Source: Ixodes scapularis
Lineage: Eukaryota; Arthropoda; Arachnida; Ixodida; Ixodidae
Direction of reading: 5' to 3'
DNA: 64,000 nucleotides
Assembly: GCF_016920785.2 (NCBI RefSeq)
Contig: NW_024609835.1
Coordinates: forward strand, 26,733,297-26,797,296
The notes beneath the pieces were generated by a model. The model did not search any database and was not told the DNA's origin. It was given only the letters and a program-made list of their open reading frames with translations. This document shows positions 22,394-33,432 of this stretch, piece after piece. The first letter of the stretch is position 1, and each line of letters begins with the position of its first letter. The translations under genes were made by a program, and so were the position numbers.

Positions 22394-24455
22394 ATGCATG
22401 CGCCAAATAATGTTGTTTTGCGCACGCAGTTTAACGCCACCAGAAATGCAGCGACTGCGCTTATCAGTTCGTTAGAGAGGCAATTGTATGCCGGTCAGCT
22501 TCGCGATGCTCGCCGAAGCTCAATGCAAACTTGGTCTGTCATCAGACAGTTACGAGATAATCCGCACCGTTGTGTCAATTCCATGATAGCACTTAACTTC
22601 GACCTAACTACAATATCCCTGGCTGATAATTTTTGCAATTTGTTTTCTAGTTAGCGGTGCACTGCAGCCGTAAACGCACGCTTGTCAATGCAACCTTTCA
22701 TGCGACACATTTTTATCTTTCCTTCCTTTGCTAACAGAACCGTATATTTTAGTATTACTTTTAGTTTAAGGCAAAAGAAGTGTGCGTGTATTAATAACAT
22801 ATTATTTGATGGTATATGCAGAAACACCGATTAGACGTGTTTTGCTATTTTTGCTAAATGATATCATTCAAAATACGGGTTAGGTTGTTTGAAGCGTGCC
22901 TGTGTCTTCCCACTAAACAAAGACCTTGTCAAAAGTGGTATTTCTAATGACCTCCCCATATCTATTGTTTTCTGTATATATATATATAAAAAAAATAGTG
23001 TGAAGACATGGTCTTAATGTAATGAGTGATTTCTTGTTCAATCATAATTTTTAAAGTAAGCGCCATTATGAATTTGTGGCAAGTTCAGGCACTCAAGCAC
23101 TATTAGAAAACATGTCAAATTCTCTGCATGCAAATCTGGAGAAAAATAAAGTGCTTGTGCGCGATTTTTGAATCTTAGCTTTTAACGCAGTAAACCATTA
23201 TATATATATATTCTGCGGTAAGCTGGATTGGTATGGTTTTCGGGGCAGGTGCTTAAATTTTATCTGAAACTAATTTACCGAGCGTTTCCAGATTATGGCG
23301 TTCGACTCTATGAAGAAGAACAAGAAAAAAACATGGTGCTATGAAGAATTTGGCACCCTTGAAATGATGCCGGCTATGCAGAATAAAACACCATTTTTAG
23401 AGTGTAGGGTGCCTAAGGAATACATTTTATAGCCTCTTTAATTCAATATTTACGCGAATGACTTATGCTCCACTGTGAAGTTTACTCAATGTTGTCAGTA
23501 CTCTGATGAAACTCTGCTTATTTTAAAAAATTGCTGATTACTTTCTTTCTCTTTTTAAATGACAAGATGATGCTATAAAATTAATCAAGTAGTTTGAAGC
23601 TTAACAAGTACAAGATAATTCTGCAAAAATCAACTTGTCTGCTACGACAATCCTCATAAAATAGTACCTTCGAATGGCTCCATTTCATTTCATACGGACG
23701 ATTGCAAGTCGTGTTGCATACCTGAAATAAGTGTAACATCTGTTACATACCTTCGAATGTACACCGATAGCAATTCATCATGCAAATCGCACAAAGCCTA
23801 TGTTTTTAATTAAAAAAAGCTTCGGATTGTTTTATGACTTTTGTACAGTTTTAATTTTCGTTCACCTTGTTTTGTTAGAACGTTAGTCGCTTATGTCTTG
23901 TGTTAGTGCTCTAGATATGAAAGGTGTTGGTTCGGGAACTGTTATTCCACTTGGGAAACCCGCAATAATAGTACTCTTAAAAACATACGTCTAAGTGATT
24001 TTACGGGTTGAGCTTGGGAGAGTCAGGTAGTCATTTAAATCCGCCGGTTTGCCTTACTTTCATATTTTATTCGAGCAAAATGTGGTAGCCAAATATTTTT
24101 GGCACGGCGAAAATAAAATCAAAAGTGTAAAAAATGTGCCTTTGGGGCACAATTCCTCTTATGTCGTGCCAACAGTACGCACCCATTACGGTAAATCATG
24201 AAGACTTCATTATATCCCAACCATGTTTAATAAGCTGCCTGATAATACGTTTGACTAAAAGCCACAAAGCCAACTACGAGCTGTCATTCTTGCACTCAGA
24301 GAACTCTCATTTTTTTGTCGCTTAAATTTTGTGCTTCAGGTTGACGACTTTGTGCATATTCCTGCGGCTTCCGGGCAACGCCAGACAAGCCTATCTTTCG
24401 CTTTGGTGTGCCGCGCTCTTTATGATGTACATTCTTCGTTTGAATAAAACATTAT
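22394..24455 (+). pseudogene. Heavily decayed LINE
   Basis: Pieces of a non-LTR retrotransposon ORF2 can be read on the plus strand through many stops and frameshifts. SLERQLYAGQLRDARRSS (about 22460-22520) belongs to the linker before the reverse transcriptase. Remnants resembling NHDILL...LDWYGFRG appear near 23185-23260. GVPKEYIL..PL.FNIYANDL (about 23407-23465) corresponds to GVPQGSILGPLLFNIY. QYSDETLLIL (about 23500) corresponds to the YADDTLL catalytic motif. A C-terminal block near 24130-24325 reads YELSFLHSENSHFFVA. The active-site aspartate is altered and the copy is old. The tail near 24440 lacks a clear microsatellite. Confidence 0.65.
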
Positions 24456-25369
24456 TATTTTTACGGCGCGTCGTTGCTTCCTTTGCAATAAAGTTAGGTT
24501 GCAATAAGTATACGTGCTGTTTTTGTTCTTGAGACCGTGACTCTGATATCTAGTTGCAAAGGTGAGTCAGACAGAATTATGTCACAAAGCTGGTTTTTCT
24601 TTTCATTCCTCACTGCCAGAAAACAAAAAGGAAAAAAAAAAACTTTACAGGGTAGGTTTTGAAATGCTTCAGGGTAGATATCTGACACGCCCTGCACTTT
24701 TAAACAATCCACGGTAGAATCCTCATTCCTTTTGGGCTGTTCTCATCCTTCACAAACACGCAATTATGTTGTTTTCTTTCGTGCACAAGGAGCGTCACAT
24801 AACTTATCTCCCGAAATGTATTCCTTCCCTGTCACTTTGCTGTGGAATCCACGAACGCTACTCACAATTTTTTTTTTATTAACGATGTTTTTTTTATTTC
24901 TTTTTTTTTTTATTAACTTCGTTATAAAAATAAAATTATGTGACTGGATTTTAAAGTGCTTCAGGATAGATTTCCGACATTCGTGTGTCACATACTAGGA
25001 CAGTCGTTCAAAACCATGATCTATTCTGCTTATCTTTCAAGGTAGCAATATAGGCAAAATAGTTCATTATCAAAAAGTGTTAAAAAAATAAAAAAAGAAC
25101 CACTCCGTAAAGAATGAAGACGGAGAATAAAATACTGAATCAGGGCTTCGTCTGTTCAATTAAACTTATCTTATATATCTATCGAAATGAAGCAATTATG
25201 TTGTATGTGATGTCACTGCGCACACTGTTACCGCCAACACGACTTTGGCGCATTTTCACATTTTACTTCAAAAGAGTAATGGAGCGCACCAAAATTTACC
25301 CCTTCAATCCATATACACTTTTCCCGCCCACCAGATTTGAGTCATTAAAAGTTATCTATAGTCACTCAA
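24456..25369. other. No gene seen (ABCG intron 1)
   Basis: AT-rich sequence with long T-tracts (24869-24879, 24900-24912). A partial repetition occurs at 24655-24690 and 24950-24985 (gtttttaaatgcttcagggtagat-like), hinting at a small local duplication. No coding evidence. Confidence 0.45.
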
Positions 25370-25795
25370 TCCTTGAAAAGTAGCGCCATTGCCTTCCCTT
25401 CCTGGTCGCAAGACACAAGCAGATACATACAGACGACCAAACCCTCCCAAAGCGATTGGTTGATAGGTATTCGTTGCCATAGCAATCTCCAATTCGGTCT
25501 TTTTAAACCTCCGAAGCTTAGAAAGAGTTGCTCTCAACCAGGCGTGTGTAGATCGCAGTGGAGCATCCTCCGTACCGAAAGCGACCCTCGCAAATATAAG
25601 CCGTCATTGGCATGCAATCAACTTATCAATCATACTTATTCCCACAGATCTTTATTGTCCCTGCGTATTTAAACACAGAAAAGTTATTTTTAATGCCATC
25701 AAGCACCGACGTCGCATGTGGTGACGGTGCAAAGATCTGAGCCCCTTTCGCCAGTGCGGAGATAACAAAATCTCGGTATATAAGAAATGTCTAGA
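25370..25795 (-). repeat. Dispersed repeat, family B copy 2
   Basis: Matches 61195-61565 along its length (cgccattgccttccc, caatctccaattcggtc, tcctgcgtattta, aacaaaatatcggtat-like blocks) and 5290-5573 in inverse orientation. It is a non-coding interspersed repeat. Confidence 0.65.
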
Positions 25796-26798
25796 AAGGT
25801 CAAGTCGTGTTTTATAGTCTTGATGCGTCACAGGGAAGCAGAGTGTGGGACGCATTAAGTTAAATGATGACTGATGTGAGCGTTCCAAACGCATTGCGGG
25901 GCAGTATGCAGAATGTAGGAGCATCAGAGAGTGTTCAGATAAAGAGAACGAGTGAAATAGAAATGAAATAACTCCATTATTCTACGTCTTTTTTTTTTAC
26001 ATTTTTATATGGTAGATATTTACCAGACGGGCTGCGTGTTTCTCAATGTCAAGGCCGCGGACGTAGGCGTGAGCGCTCTTTTGCTCACGAGTCCGGACGG
26101 GTCTGCCCAATCGAGAAATGCCCCAAGGCCAAGGAGGAACAAAACGGGAGTAGTGGGAGAAAAACCGGTCATTAGACGTCCGTCCGGAACAACAACATAC
26201 CCTCACGACACGTGCGCCACAGTAGCGCGGATCCGGGAAAACAAATGTGGCATCGAAAACACCGCTTTCCTAATAAAAATAAATACAAAAAAAAAAGGAT
26301 TTGTTTTTGGCGGTATTAATCACCCGTTGATAGCAGCACACGCTCATCTCAAAAGGTCTGAAGAAGGATATGCGAATTATATTAATATATTCCGATACAC
26401 GTGAACGTGCTTATATTCAAAACTGATTCGCTCAGTGCTTGCATGCGACAGTCTAGATCGTGTCTATAGTCGCCGACACTCTAAGAAACGAGGGGTGTGG
26501 AGAGTCCGGAGCACCCTATTATCGTCCGTAGTCAATGAGACTGCGTCATTAGCCGATAGGAAGGCTGGAGGACGAATCTCGAAGCGAGAAGCTTGAACAT
26601 GATCAGCCACGTCCGGCCTTTCTCAAGCTCTCAGGGAATACAAAGTAGAGAGTGAGTGGCAGGTTACGAACCGAGTAGATGCTCCGCCACCAGCACGAGC
26701 TCCTTTGCCTGCCTTCCGCCTCGCCTAGGCTGCGCCGTGCCACCAAGTGTTGGCAAAGGCAGAAGGCCCGCGCTCGAGGCGGATTCCACACTGGGTTC
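25796..26798. other. No gene seen (ABCG intron 1)
   Basis: No supported coding sequence. A MITE-like terminus (acactctaagaaa) occurs at about 26475, similar to the ends near 34521 and 38890, but no partner end was found here. Confidence 0.45.
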
Positions 26799-26802
26799 TT
26801 AA

Positions 26803-27245
26803 ACGGATACTGAACCAAAGAATTTAGTGCCCATAATAAGTAGCGCACGTTCTTTCCACGAGCCAGCAGCCGCCGGTATGCGCGAGCACACGCAGCGAAA
26901 ATGACGTCAAAGACCTCCATTCGCGCTTAAGAGGACAGTGAAATGCATGGGCTTCGGGCCAAAGGAGAATAAAGACAGGCTTTTCATCTCTACAAGTGAA
27001 AGCTACGTGCTTGTTAGACCAATTAATCGCTTACCTTTTACGCCAGACACCACTGTGTAGATGAAAAACTTGTCTTTATTCTCCCTTGGCTCGAAGCCCA
27101 TACATTTCACTGTCATCTCAACCGCGAATGGAGGCCTTTGACGTCATTTTTGTTGGGTGTGCTCGCGCACATCGGCAGCTGCTGGCTCGTGGAAAGAAAG
27201 TGCGCCACTTATTATGGACACTGAATTCCTTGGTTCAGTATCCCT
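26803..27245. mobile_element. TTAA-flanked palindromic MITE, copy 1
   Basis: The element is one long imperfect palindrome. The left end ACGGATACTGAACCAAAG matches the inverse right end (AGGGATACTGAACCAAGG), and pairing continues through gcgcac, tcaaagacctccattcgcg and the centre near 27030. TTAA is found immediately outside both ends (26799-26802 and 27246-27249), as in piggyBac-type insertions. The termini do not start with the CCY seen in piggyBac elements, so the superfamily is inferred. There is no transposase. Confidence 0.75.
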
Positions 27246-27249
27246 TTAA

Positions 27250-28504
27250 CCTGTCACCGACTATAGAATACTGGAGTGGCCTGTCTCATAAAGACACTGT
27301 CGACTCGTTTCTCGCCTCGTACGGACAGTACTCTGAACCAGACAAGTGCGCGCGTTGCTAAAAAGAAAAGGTAACTAAGTAGTGCTACTGTTGCCCACTC
27401 AAAAAGTAATTAGGTGCATTACTCACCACTGATACTCAAAAGTAGCACAGAACTTCTTTGTTACTTTTAAAGAGGGTGTAACGGGTGTTCAAGAAAAGGC
27501 TGCATACAACTGACAGAGACGAAGAAAAAAAAAAAGCGGCTGAGAGGTGAGCTAGACAAACATCTTGTTGACTCGGATCGTTCTCAGGTTTGGAAAGGAT
27601 GAGAAGGGTAATCATTAGAAAAGGTGGGATTGAGATGAAGTCGCGGGGGAATAAGAATTGCTAAGTTGCTTACTTCGGACCGGCCTTTGCTTCTCTGTTC
27701 GTCTGAGGTATGTCGATCGCGATGACGCAAACACAAGACGAGTCTGGTCGAAAACAAGGCTGGCGTTGTAACTGTTCCTCAGATTTAAAAAAAAAAAAAT
27801 TCAACTAAATATCCCTGTTTGCCACACATTCAACAGACAAAAAAATCACAATTTGTTTTTAAATGAAAGAATGAGCGATGTTATTCTTTCTTCACCGAGA
27901 AAAAGCGTGGAAGTGACGAGCAACAGGTTTACTTGTAATGCGTTACGATAAACAAACAACAACAGACTTTGGAGAGAAGAAAAAACCATCGCCATTTCAA
28001 TCAGATAGGAACCGACAACAAACCGATCTCACCAAGCGATCGGCGCATGCGTGACGTTGCCATAACTTTAATTTACAGAAGGCAGTGCACGCGACAACAC
28101 GTGCCGTCTTGTGCTATGCACGCTTAGGGCTCTTCAGCGAGGTTGTCGCACGTGCAACAAGGGCCTGTTCACAAAAACATCGCAGCGCAATAAGCACAGA
28201 GCTGACTTTCCGCTAAGTGCGTGCTCACGGGAGCGTTCACCAGATTTGCATCGCACCGCCAAAATTGTTGCTCGTGGCAGACGATAAGTAGCCGACGACG
28301 CCTGAACAGCGCTCCACTGCATGTGGCAACCGGCCTTGAAGTTCCCTCGGTAGCGGTGGCGTGGCCAAACCGGCTGGTGAGATAAAAGTAGCGCACCGCG
28401 CGTCGATGCACGAGGCACGTGCAACATGCAACCCTTGGGAAGATCATGGCGCCACACCGCAGCACCGAGCTAGATTTCAGACGCCATGTCAAAGAACCCC
28501 TAGC
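27250..28504. other. No gene seen (ABCG intron 1)
   Basis: No supportable gene. A-runs occur near 27525 and 27788. Frames at 28130-28500 are open but show no domain, and their right ends run into a SINE. Confidence 0.45.
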
Positions 28505-28690
28505 CTGGGTTCTTTGACGTGCATCATGCAGTATTATTATACGACCGCACGCCGGTACGATGCTCATCCGGATCGAAACGGGCATCCTAGGGGTGGGGAT
28601 TGAACACGGGATCCCCGGGTTCTGAAGCGCCAGCTTTTGTTCCACGTGCTCCGAGCTGTGGCGCACTAACACACTCGGCATGCTTCGATG
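28505..28690 (-). mobile_element. tRNA-derived SINE, single copy
   Basis: Shares gaccgcacgccggtacgatg, catccggatcgaaacgggc and the B-box-like gttcaatccccacc (minus strand, about 28595-28608) with the SINE dimer at 18190-18598. The A-box end near 28680 is diverged (ccgagtgtgttag). Confidence 0.7.
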
Positions 28691-30170
28691 GCACACCGAA
28701 TCGGCTAGCTCTCCCGAACAGTGTGTACGACGTGCAAGTTGGTCTGCTCTTCGCGGACCTCGTGCGTCTGTTCACTCCCCAGACGCGCCTACGTGCTTTT
28801 GCTTTCCCCCACCCCTCAAGCAATGACGGCACGCGTTTGGTCGTCTCGACATCGCGTCTTCCCTGCGCGTCATCTATGTTTACCAATTGATTGGCGTACC
28901 CCCTCCTTACGTGCTGATGCGTCAAAGACGCATATTGGAAAACTTAGTCGCCGTATACAGTCACCGACAGCCTTAGAAACGCATTGCATAACTTATTATA
29001 TGTGCTCACGCATCTTGCTTTGTGATTCATTCTCCGGCGTTCTTATTGGCCAATGCCCCGACCTTATCGGCTGCGGGGTGATGATAAGACGCTCGGGAGC
29101 CGCGAAGCCCTCTATTTCTGAAGCTGAAAATGAGTTGTCAAGTTGTCTGCGATCGAGATCCAAAGTCAATCTGACCAGGTCCTTGCATCTACTACATCTA
29201 CTCGTGCGAGCGCGCACGTATGTACGATTGGCAGCTTGCCAAGGTTCTTCGCCCACATACTACACGTGCAGGAACCAGTCAGAACGCCATGGCCACGGGG
29301 CCATTCCCTCGGGCTGGCATAGCAAGTGGAAATCAGAGATTTTTTGCCAATAAAAACAAGCTCAGTCGCTGACTTCGAACTTTTCTTTTTTTCTTTTTAC
29401 TTTCTGTTTTTTTTCTTTATGTCCTTAATATCAAAAACCGTGCGCGAATTCACTTTTTTTTTAATGACGGTTTGCACAAGATTTTTTGTGAATGGTAAAC
29501 GTTGGCTATCCCGTTGCCCCTGCAAGACAAAGGGACTTTGACTTGCCCTCATTGAACTCCTGGAGTTCAAGGAGTGCCACTGCAAGACAAAGGGTCTTGT
29601 CCTTTGACTTGCTCTCATTGAAATCCTGGAGTACAAGGAGTGCAAGCCAAACGCCAATAACCTTTGTACAATGCGGCGTAGGATTTGTGCAAATACTACA
29701 CCACTAATCATTTGTCTTCTTTTGCTGAGTTTAGAGAATGAGACGGGTGATAGGTAGCATACTTCAATGAAAATGCGAAATTCAGTAGAATGAAAGGGTG
29801 AACGTCTTTCTTTCATTGAGACAGCACGTAACCATTTAGACGCCATTCTCCTAGCCCCTCTCATTGGCTGATTGCTTCTGGAAGTGTTCTGCCCTCATGA
29901 GAATTCTAAAACACAAGAAACAACAACCTTGTCAGTCCGGCTGTGAATGGCCTACTATGCCACCCCTTGAGGAGAAAGCACCGCACGTAAATAAAACAAA
30001 AACAAACATTCAAAGTAATACATAAGAAATATTTCCTGTGGATTCACTACTTCATCCGCAAGTCTTTTGCAGCACAATCGTGTGTGCATTCCCAAAATAC
30101 CCCACCACCAACTGTTTCCAACCGCTATCCGCAGTTGTCGGCTGTTGATTAAACCGCATAAATAACTTAC
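28691..30170. other. No gene seen; local tandem duplication (ABCG intron 1)
   Basis: No supported gene. At 29515-29650 a segment of about 64-70 bp is duplicated in tandem (ccactgcaagacaaagg, ctcattgaactcctggag, caaggagtgc). Open frames covering 28721-29353 have no recognisable motif. Confidence 0.45.
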
Positions 30171-30288
30171 GCTTAGGAACATCCAGAGCAGTAGATAGGT
30201 CCAGTGCCACATTGTCAATCCCTTGCACGCTCTTCAAGTTTTCACTTTCCAGCTTGGACACGTTGAGTAAGACCGCATCCGAATCCAT
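30171..30288 (-). CDS. ABCG transporter, exon 1 with start codon
   Basis: The frame starts at ATG 30288 in a strong context (G at -3, G at +4) and encodes 39 codons, MDSDAVLLNVSKLESENLK...DVPK plus one base, up to a consensus donor CTAAGC/gtaagt. That single leftover base joins exon 2 (C+TG) and restores the reading frame of the ABCG nucleotide-binding domain. The resulting N-terminus is short, acidic and soluble, as expected for the cytosolic N-tail of an ABCG half-transporter. The exon itself has no family motif, so the link to exon 2 over 18.4 kb rests on strand, phase and splice signals. A different first exon is possible (see 17199-17355). Transcript data would settle it. Confidence 0.65.
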
Positions 30289-31276
30289 TGCGACGACGGT
30301 TCCTCAGCCGACGTGCCAGGGAACGACGAACTCGGACACAGCTGCCGGTGATAGACGCGACCGCTCACAACACAAGTCAGCGTATCTCTGGAGAACCGTA
30401 ACGTGCAACCGAAGAGGCGGAGGTGTGCGGGGACTAAAGCGAAGGGAAACTGGTTCTCTTGCGGCCGCTGACGACAAACAAAGGCAACGACGATGGCCTC
30501 TGGTTCACGGTCTCGGCGACTGGTTTCGGAAGCCTTGGCACCGCAAGAGTGAGTGCAAGAGCAGGAAAGGATGTCTGCAGCTGGACGCCCGCCTACCATT
30601 AGCTAGGGCCGTGACTGAGGGACACGTTGTTCATTTATCTTCGCCGCGGCGGCCCAGGAACGGCCAATCCGAGGGTAGGGTTAAGGTGACGTCACCGCCG
30701 CCTTTCTCTGACGCGCGTCGGCTTTCGTCGTTATTGCCGGCGGATATGTCTTGGGGGGGAAGGCTGTAGCCTCCGCTTCGATGAGATTCCGATCGACGCT
30801 CCGTGGAAACCGAAACTAGCGAGACGCTCCAGGAAGGGTTGTTGCACCGCGTGTGTTTCCCCCGTGGAATAAAAACGTAAAACACCGAAGTTTGTGCACT
30901 CCTCCCTTTGGTGACAGTATCTGCAGACCTGTTTATATTGGTGCCCGGTCCTTCTTTCTGCGGCTATCATTTGTTAAAGATTGAGCATGCGTAGCGATGT
31001 GGGGACTCCCGCCCGATCTAAGTGCTGCGTCGTTGCAGTTACGTAAGATCAATTACATGTTATGAGGTAACTGTGTTGCAGAGGGTCTTTCTAGAATTTG
31101 GGGGTCAAAGACTTCTTGCTCCCTGGGAAAAAGAAAAGAAATGTGATTGTTTCCTTTCGCTGAAGGTGAAGGAAGTGGGGTGCGCCTGAAGCATCAAAGC
31201 ATCAGAGCGGAACCTTGCCGTTTAAACGGTGTTTGCTCTATTTTACTCTTAGCGCAAAATCTGGAAATTGGAAATC
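30289..31276. promoter_or_regulatory. Putative promoter and 5' UTR region, possibly bidirectional
   Basis: A GC- and CpG-rich stretch, unlike the flanking AT-rich DNA, lies between the ABCG start codon on the minus strand and a candidate plus-strand first exon at 31277. Frames here are open for chance GC reasons. No TATA box or known operator is claimed. The promoter role is inferred from position and composition. Confidence 0.4.
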
Positions 31277-31447
31277 ATGGAGCCTGTTGCGGACGGTGGG
31301 GAGCGGGCCGCAACGTCTCGGCGCCTACCTCGCTTGGAATATGCAGGTTCGAACGATGCATTTTTGCGCGACCACCAGCCAGAGGAGCCCCGGTGGAATT
31401 ATGTGCTGCTCAAGAATAGACCAGAGGTTGAAGGTGGCCCTCGGTTT
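31277..31447 (+). CDS. Candidate first exon of an unidentified divergent gene
   Basis: An ATG (context aaatcATGg) opens 57 codons: MEPVADGGERAATSRRLPR, then YAGSNDAFLRDHQPEEPRW and YVLLKNRPEVEGGPRF. It ends at a possible donor, TTT/gtaagg (or five bases later, AAG/gtaaca), just before an in-frame stop at 31454. The composition looks protein-like. I do not recognise the protein, and no following exon is evident on the plus strand in the window. The first repeat edge (hAT, 31522) lies 75 bp downstream. It could also be a chance frame in GC-rich promoter DNA. Confidence 0.3.
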
Positions 31448-31521
31448 GTAAGGTAACACGAACCTATGAGCAGACGCGGTCGTTATTTGCGATACTAAGA
31501 GCAAGCCCCATGCAGCAGACC

Positions 31522-33107
31522 CAGACTTGGACGTAGTTCAACTACTCTACTCAAACTACTGTAGTTTAACTACTTTTTCGAGTAACTTGGTAACTTTCAA
31601 TTACAACTTTATTTGGGTAATTAGTAGTTTAATTTAACTACTTTTTTCAGGTAACTTCTACTCAAATTACTAACTACTTTCGAAATTATTTAGTGTTAAT
31701 TTGGCCATCACGAAAATTTGAGCGCAGAAATGAATAAGACGCCGGCAGATGAAGTGGCATTCCCGAACAAGGGGCCCCCTTGTTCGGGAAGGCGTCCTTG
31801 GGCCAAGGTGGCGACGAGCAGCCAAAATATAACACCGGCACGCACGAATGCAGGAAGAGATGCTTAACAAGCCTTGGTCGGGTATTGACCTAATCCTGTA
31901 CTGCACGCAGGCGCCGCGTTTCCAGCTGCAACCGTGAAAGACGAGGACACTCCGAGAGTTGTTGTTGTTTTCGTGCTGTCTGTCTTTAGTGAGTTCTGAC
32001 TCAAGTGGTAGTTTCCACGGGAGTCGCCACTGGAAGGACCTCGCAGCTGGGTGCCTGTTCCCATGGTCGCCTTGTCGACAGCGCGTACGCCTTTGCAAAG
32101 CCGGACTCCCCTGCGCACAAACCCTGGCACGGATAATCCGTTCATGGGAGCACGTTCGCGCTTCCAGCTGCAACTGTATACGAGCGACGATGCTTGTTCA
32201 CGTAATCCTTCGCGTCCTTCCGACCATCCATGCCTGGGAGACCTTACTTGTCAGGCGTGTCAGGCGCGTCAGAATATTGTAGTCGCCGGCGAGGATTGGG
32301 AGTCACCCTTGGGAGATCTTTTTGTTGGACCCGGCGTCAGCGGCGAAGTATACTTCGGTTTATCTTCTGTTAAACAAAAACATTTTTTTTTTTCAGGAGC
32401 GTAGCGCTAGCACTACAACGGGACGCGCAGTCGTCCGGATGATCTCATCGTCGTGGCGCGAGATTTGAACCCTTGACGTACTTTCAGAACTCTCAGCGTA
32501 CTCTCAGAACGACGTCGGAATAAAGAGGGGCCAGTCATAACAATCTCAACTTGACGAAGAAAAAAGAAAAAAAGGAGGAAAGTTTGTTTTAAAAGACCCT
32601 CTACCCGAGGCAAACCTTACATGTTTCGTCATGGATACCTAAGATGCCGACACTCGTTTACCCGACCCTGCACAGCCTGTTTCTCAAATTCAATGCTGCC
32701 GTTCCATCAAGCCCGTCGGTGGAACGTCTTTCTAGCTTGGCTGGGGACGTCTTTAGAAGAAAAAAGGGAAAACTCTCCTATCAAGAACTTTGAAAGTCAA
32801 TTGCTTCTGCGAGCGAATAAACTATTTTGGCGAAAACGCAAGCCATAAATACACTGCATTAATTTTATGCTCGCAGGGTTTTTTCATTGATCAAAACTGC
32901 TGTTCATTTTGCTACCACAAAAATATAGAAAAGTAACTTCGAAAGTAACTTCAAAGTAACTCGCTACTTTTTACAGTAGTTAATAGTTTACTGAATTACT
33001 ATAACAAATGCCAAATGCGTAATTTCTACTCTACTCCAATTACTTTTGGCGTCGATACTCAGTAACTTAACTTAACTACCTTTTTTTGAGTAATTTGTAC
33101 ATGTCTG
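31522..33107 (+). mobile_element. Non-autonomous hAT transposon with 8-bp target duplication
   Basis: The termini are CAGACTTGGACG on the left and the inverse CAGACATGTAC on the right, with AGCAGACC repeated exactly at 31514-31521 and 33108-33115. Both ends carry subterminal arrays of gtaac/gtagtt and actac motifs. The interior keeps only the tail of a hAT transposase (32640-32830). The 1.6-kb element looks like an internal deletion derivative of a longer autonomous hAT. Confidence 0.88.
32640..32830 (+). pseudogene. hAT transposase C-terminal (dimerisation) fragment
   Basis: One frame reads LHSLFLKFNAAVPSSPSVE then RLSSLAGDVFRRKKGKLS and meets a stop near 32792. The neighbouring frame continues NFESQLLLRANKLFW. 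PSS.SVER..S.AG and NFE..LLLRANK are the conserved core of the hAT dimerisation domain. At least one frameshift separates the halves and the catalytic DDE part is missing, so it is dead. It lies in the hAT element 31522-33107, same strand. Confidence 0.85.
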
Positions 33108-33432
33108 AGCAGACCAGCTTGGCGGCTCAGGCAACCGTGGCGTAGTGGTTGACAAGTGGTCGCAGCCTTGTCCTTATGGTGATTCGGTGACAGATCGAGG
33201 GGAATCAAAACAGTCACCGTGGAGCGACTGCCTAGCTCCCCTCAACTATTTTTTATCTACTTCCTAGGGTTTAGCTTTTAAGCCTCCCTCACACTTTTCG
33301 TACATCCGCCGCAGACATGATTATAGAAGAATCTGCGGGTGCGCCTCATGCGTTGTTCGAATCATGTTTTAACATGAAACATTTATAGGCTAGGCTTTTA
33401 GATGAAGTGAAGCCCGGAAAAGCGTATCCGCT

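Noticed and set aside
26603..27361. Conserved-looking peptide MEVFDVIFVACARAHRR
   Set aside because: It recurs only as part of the TTAA-flanked palindromic MITE, including at 40806-41293.
28721..29353. 210-residue plus-strand frame
   Set aside because: No recognisable motif, no splice or start evidence, and overlapping open frames on the other strand.
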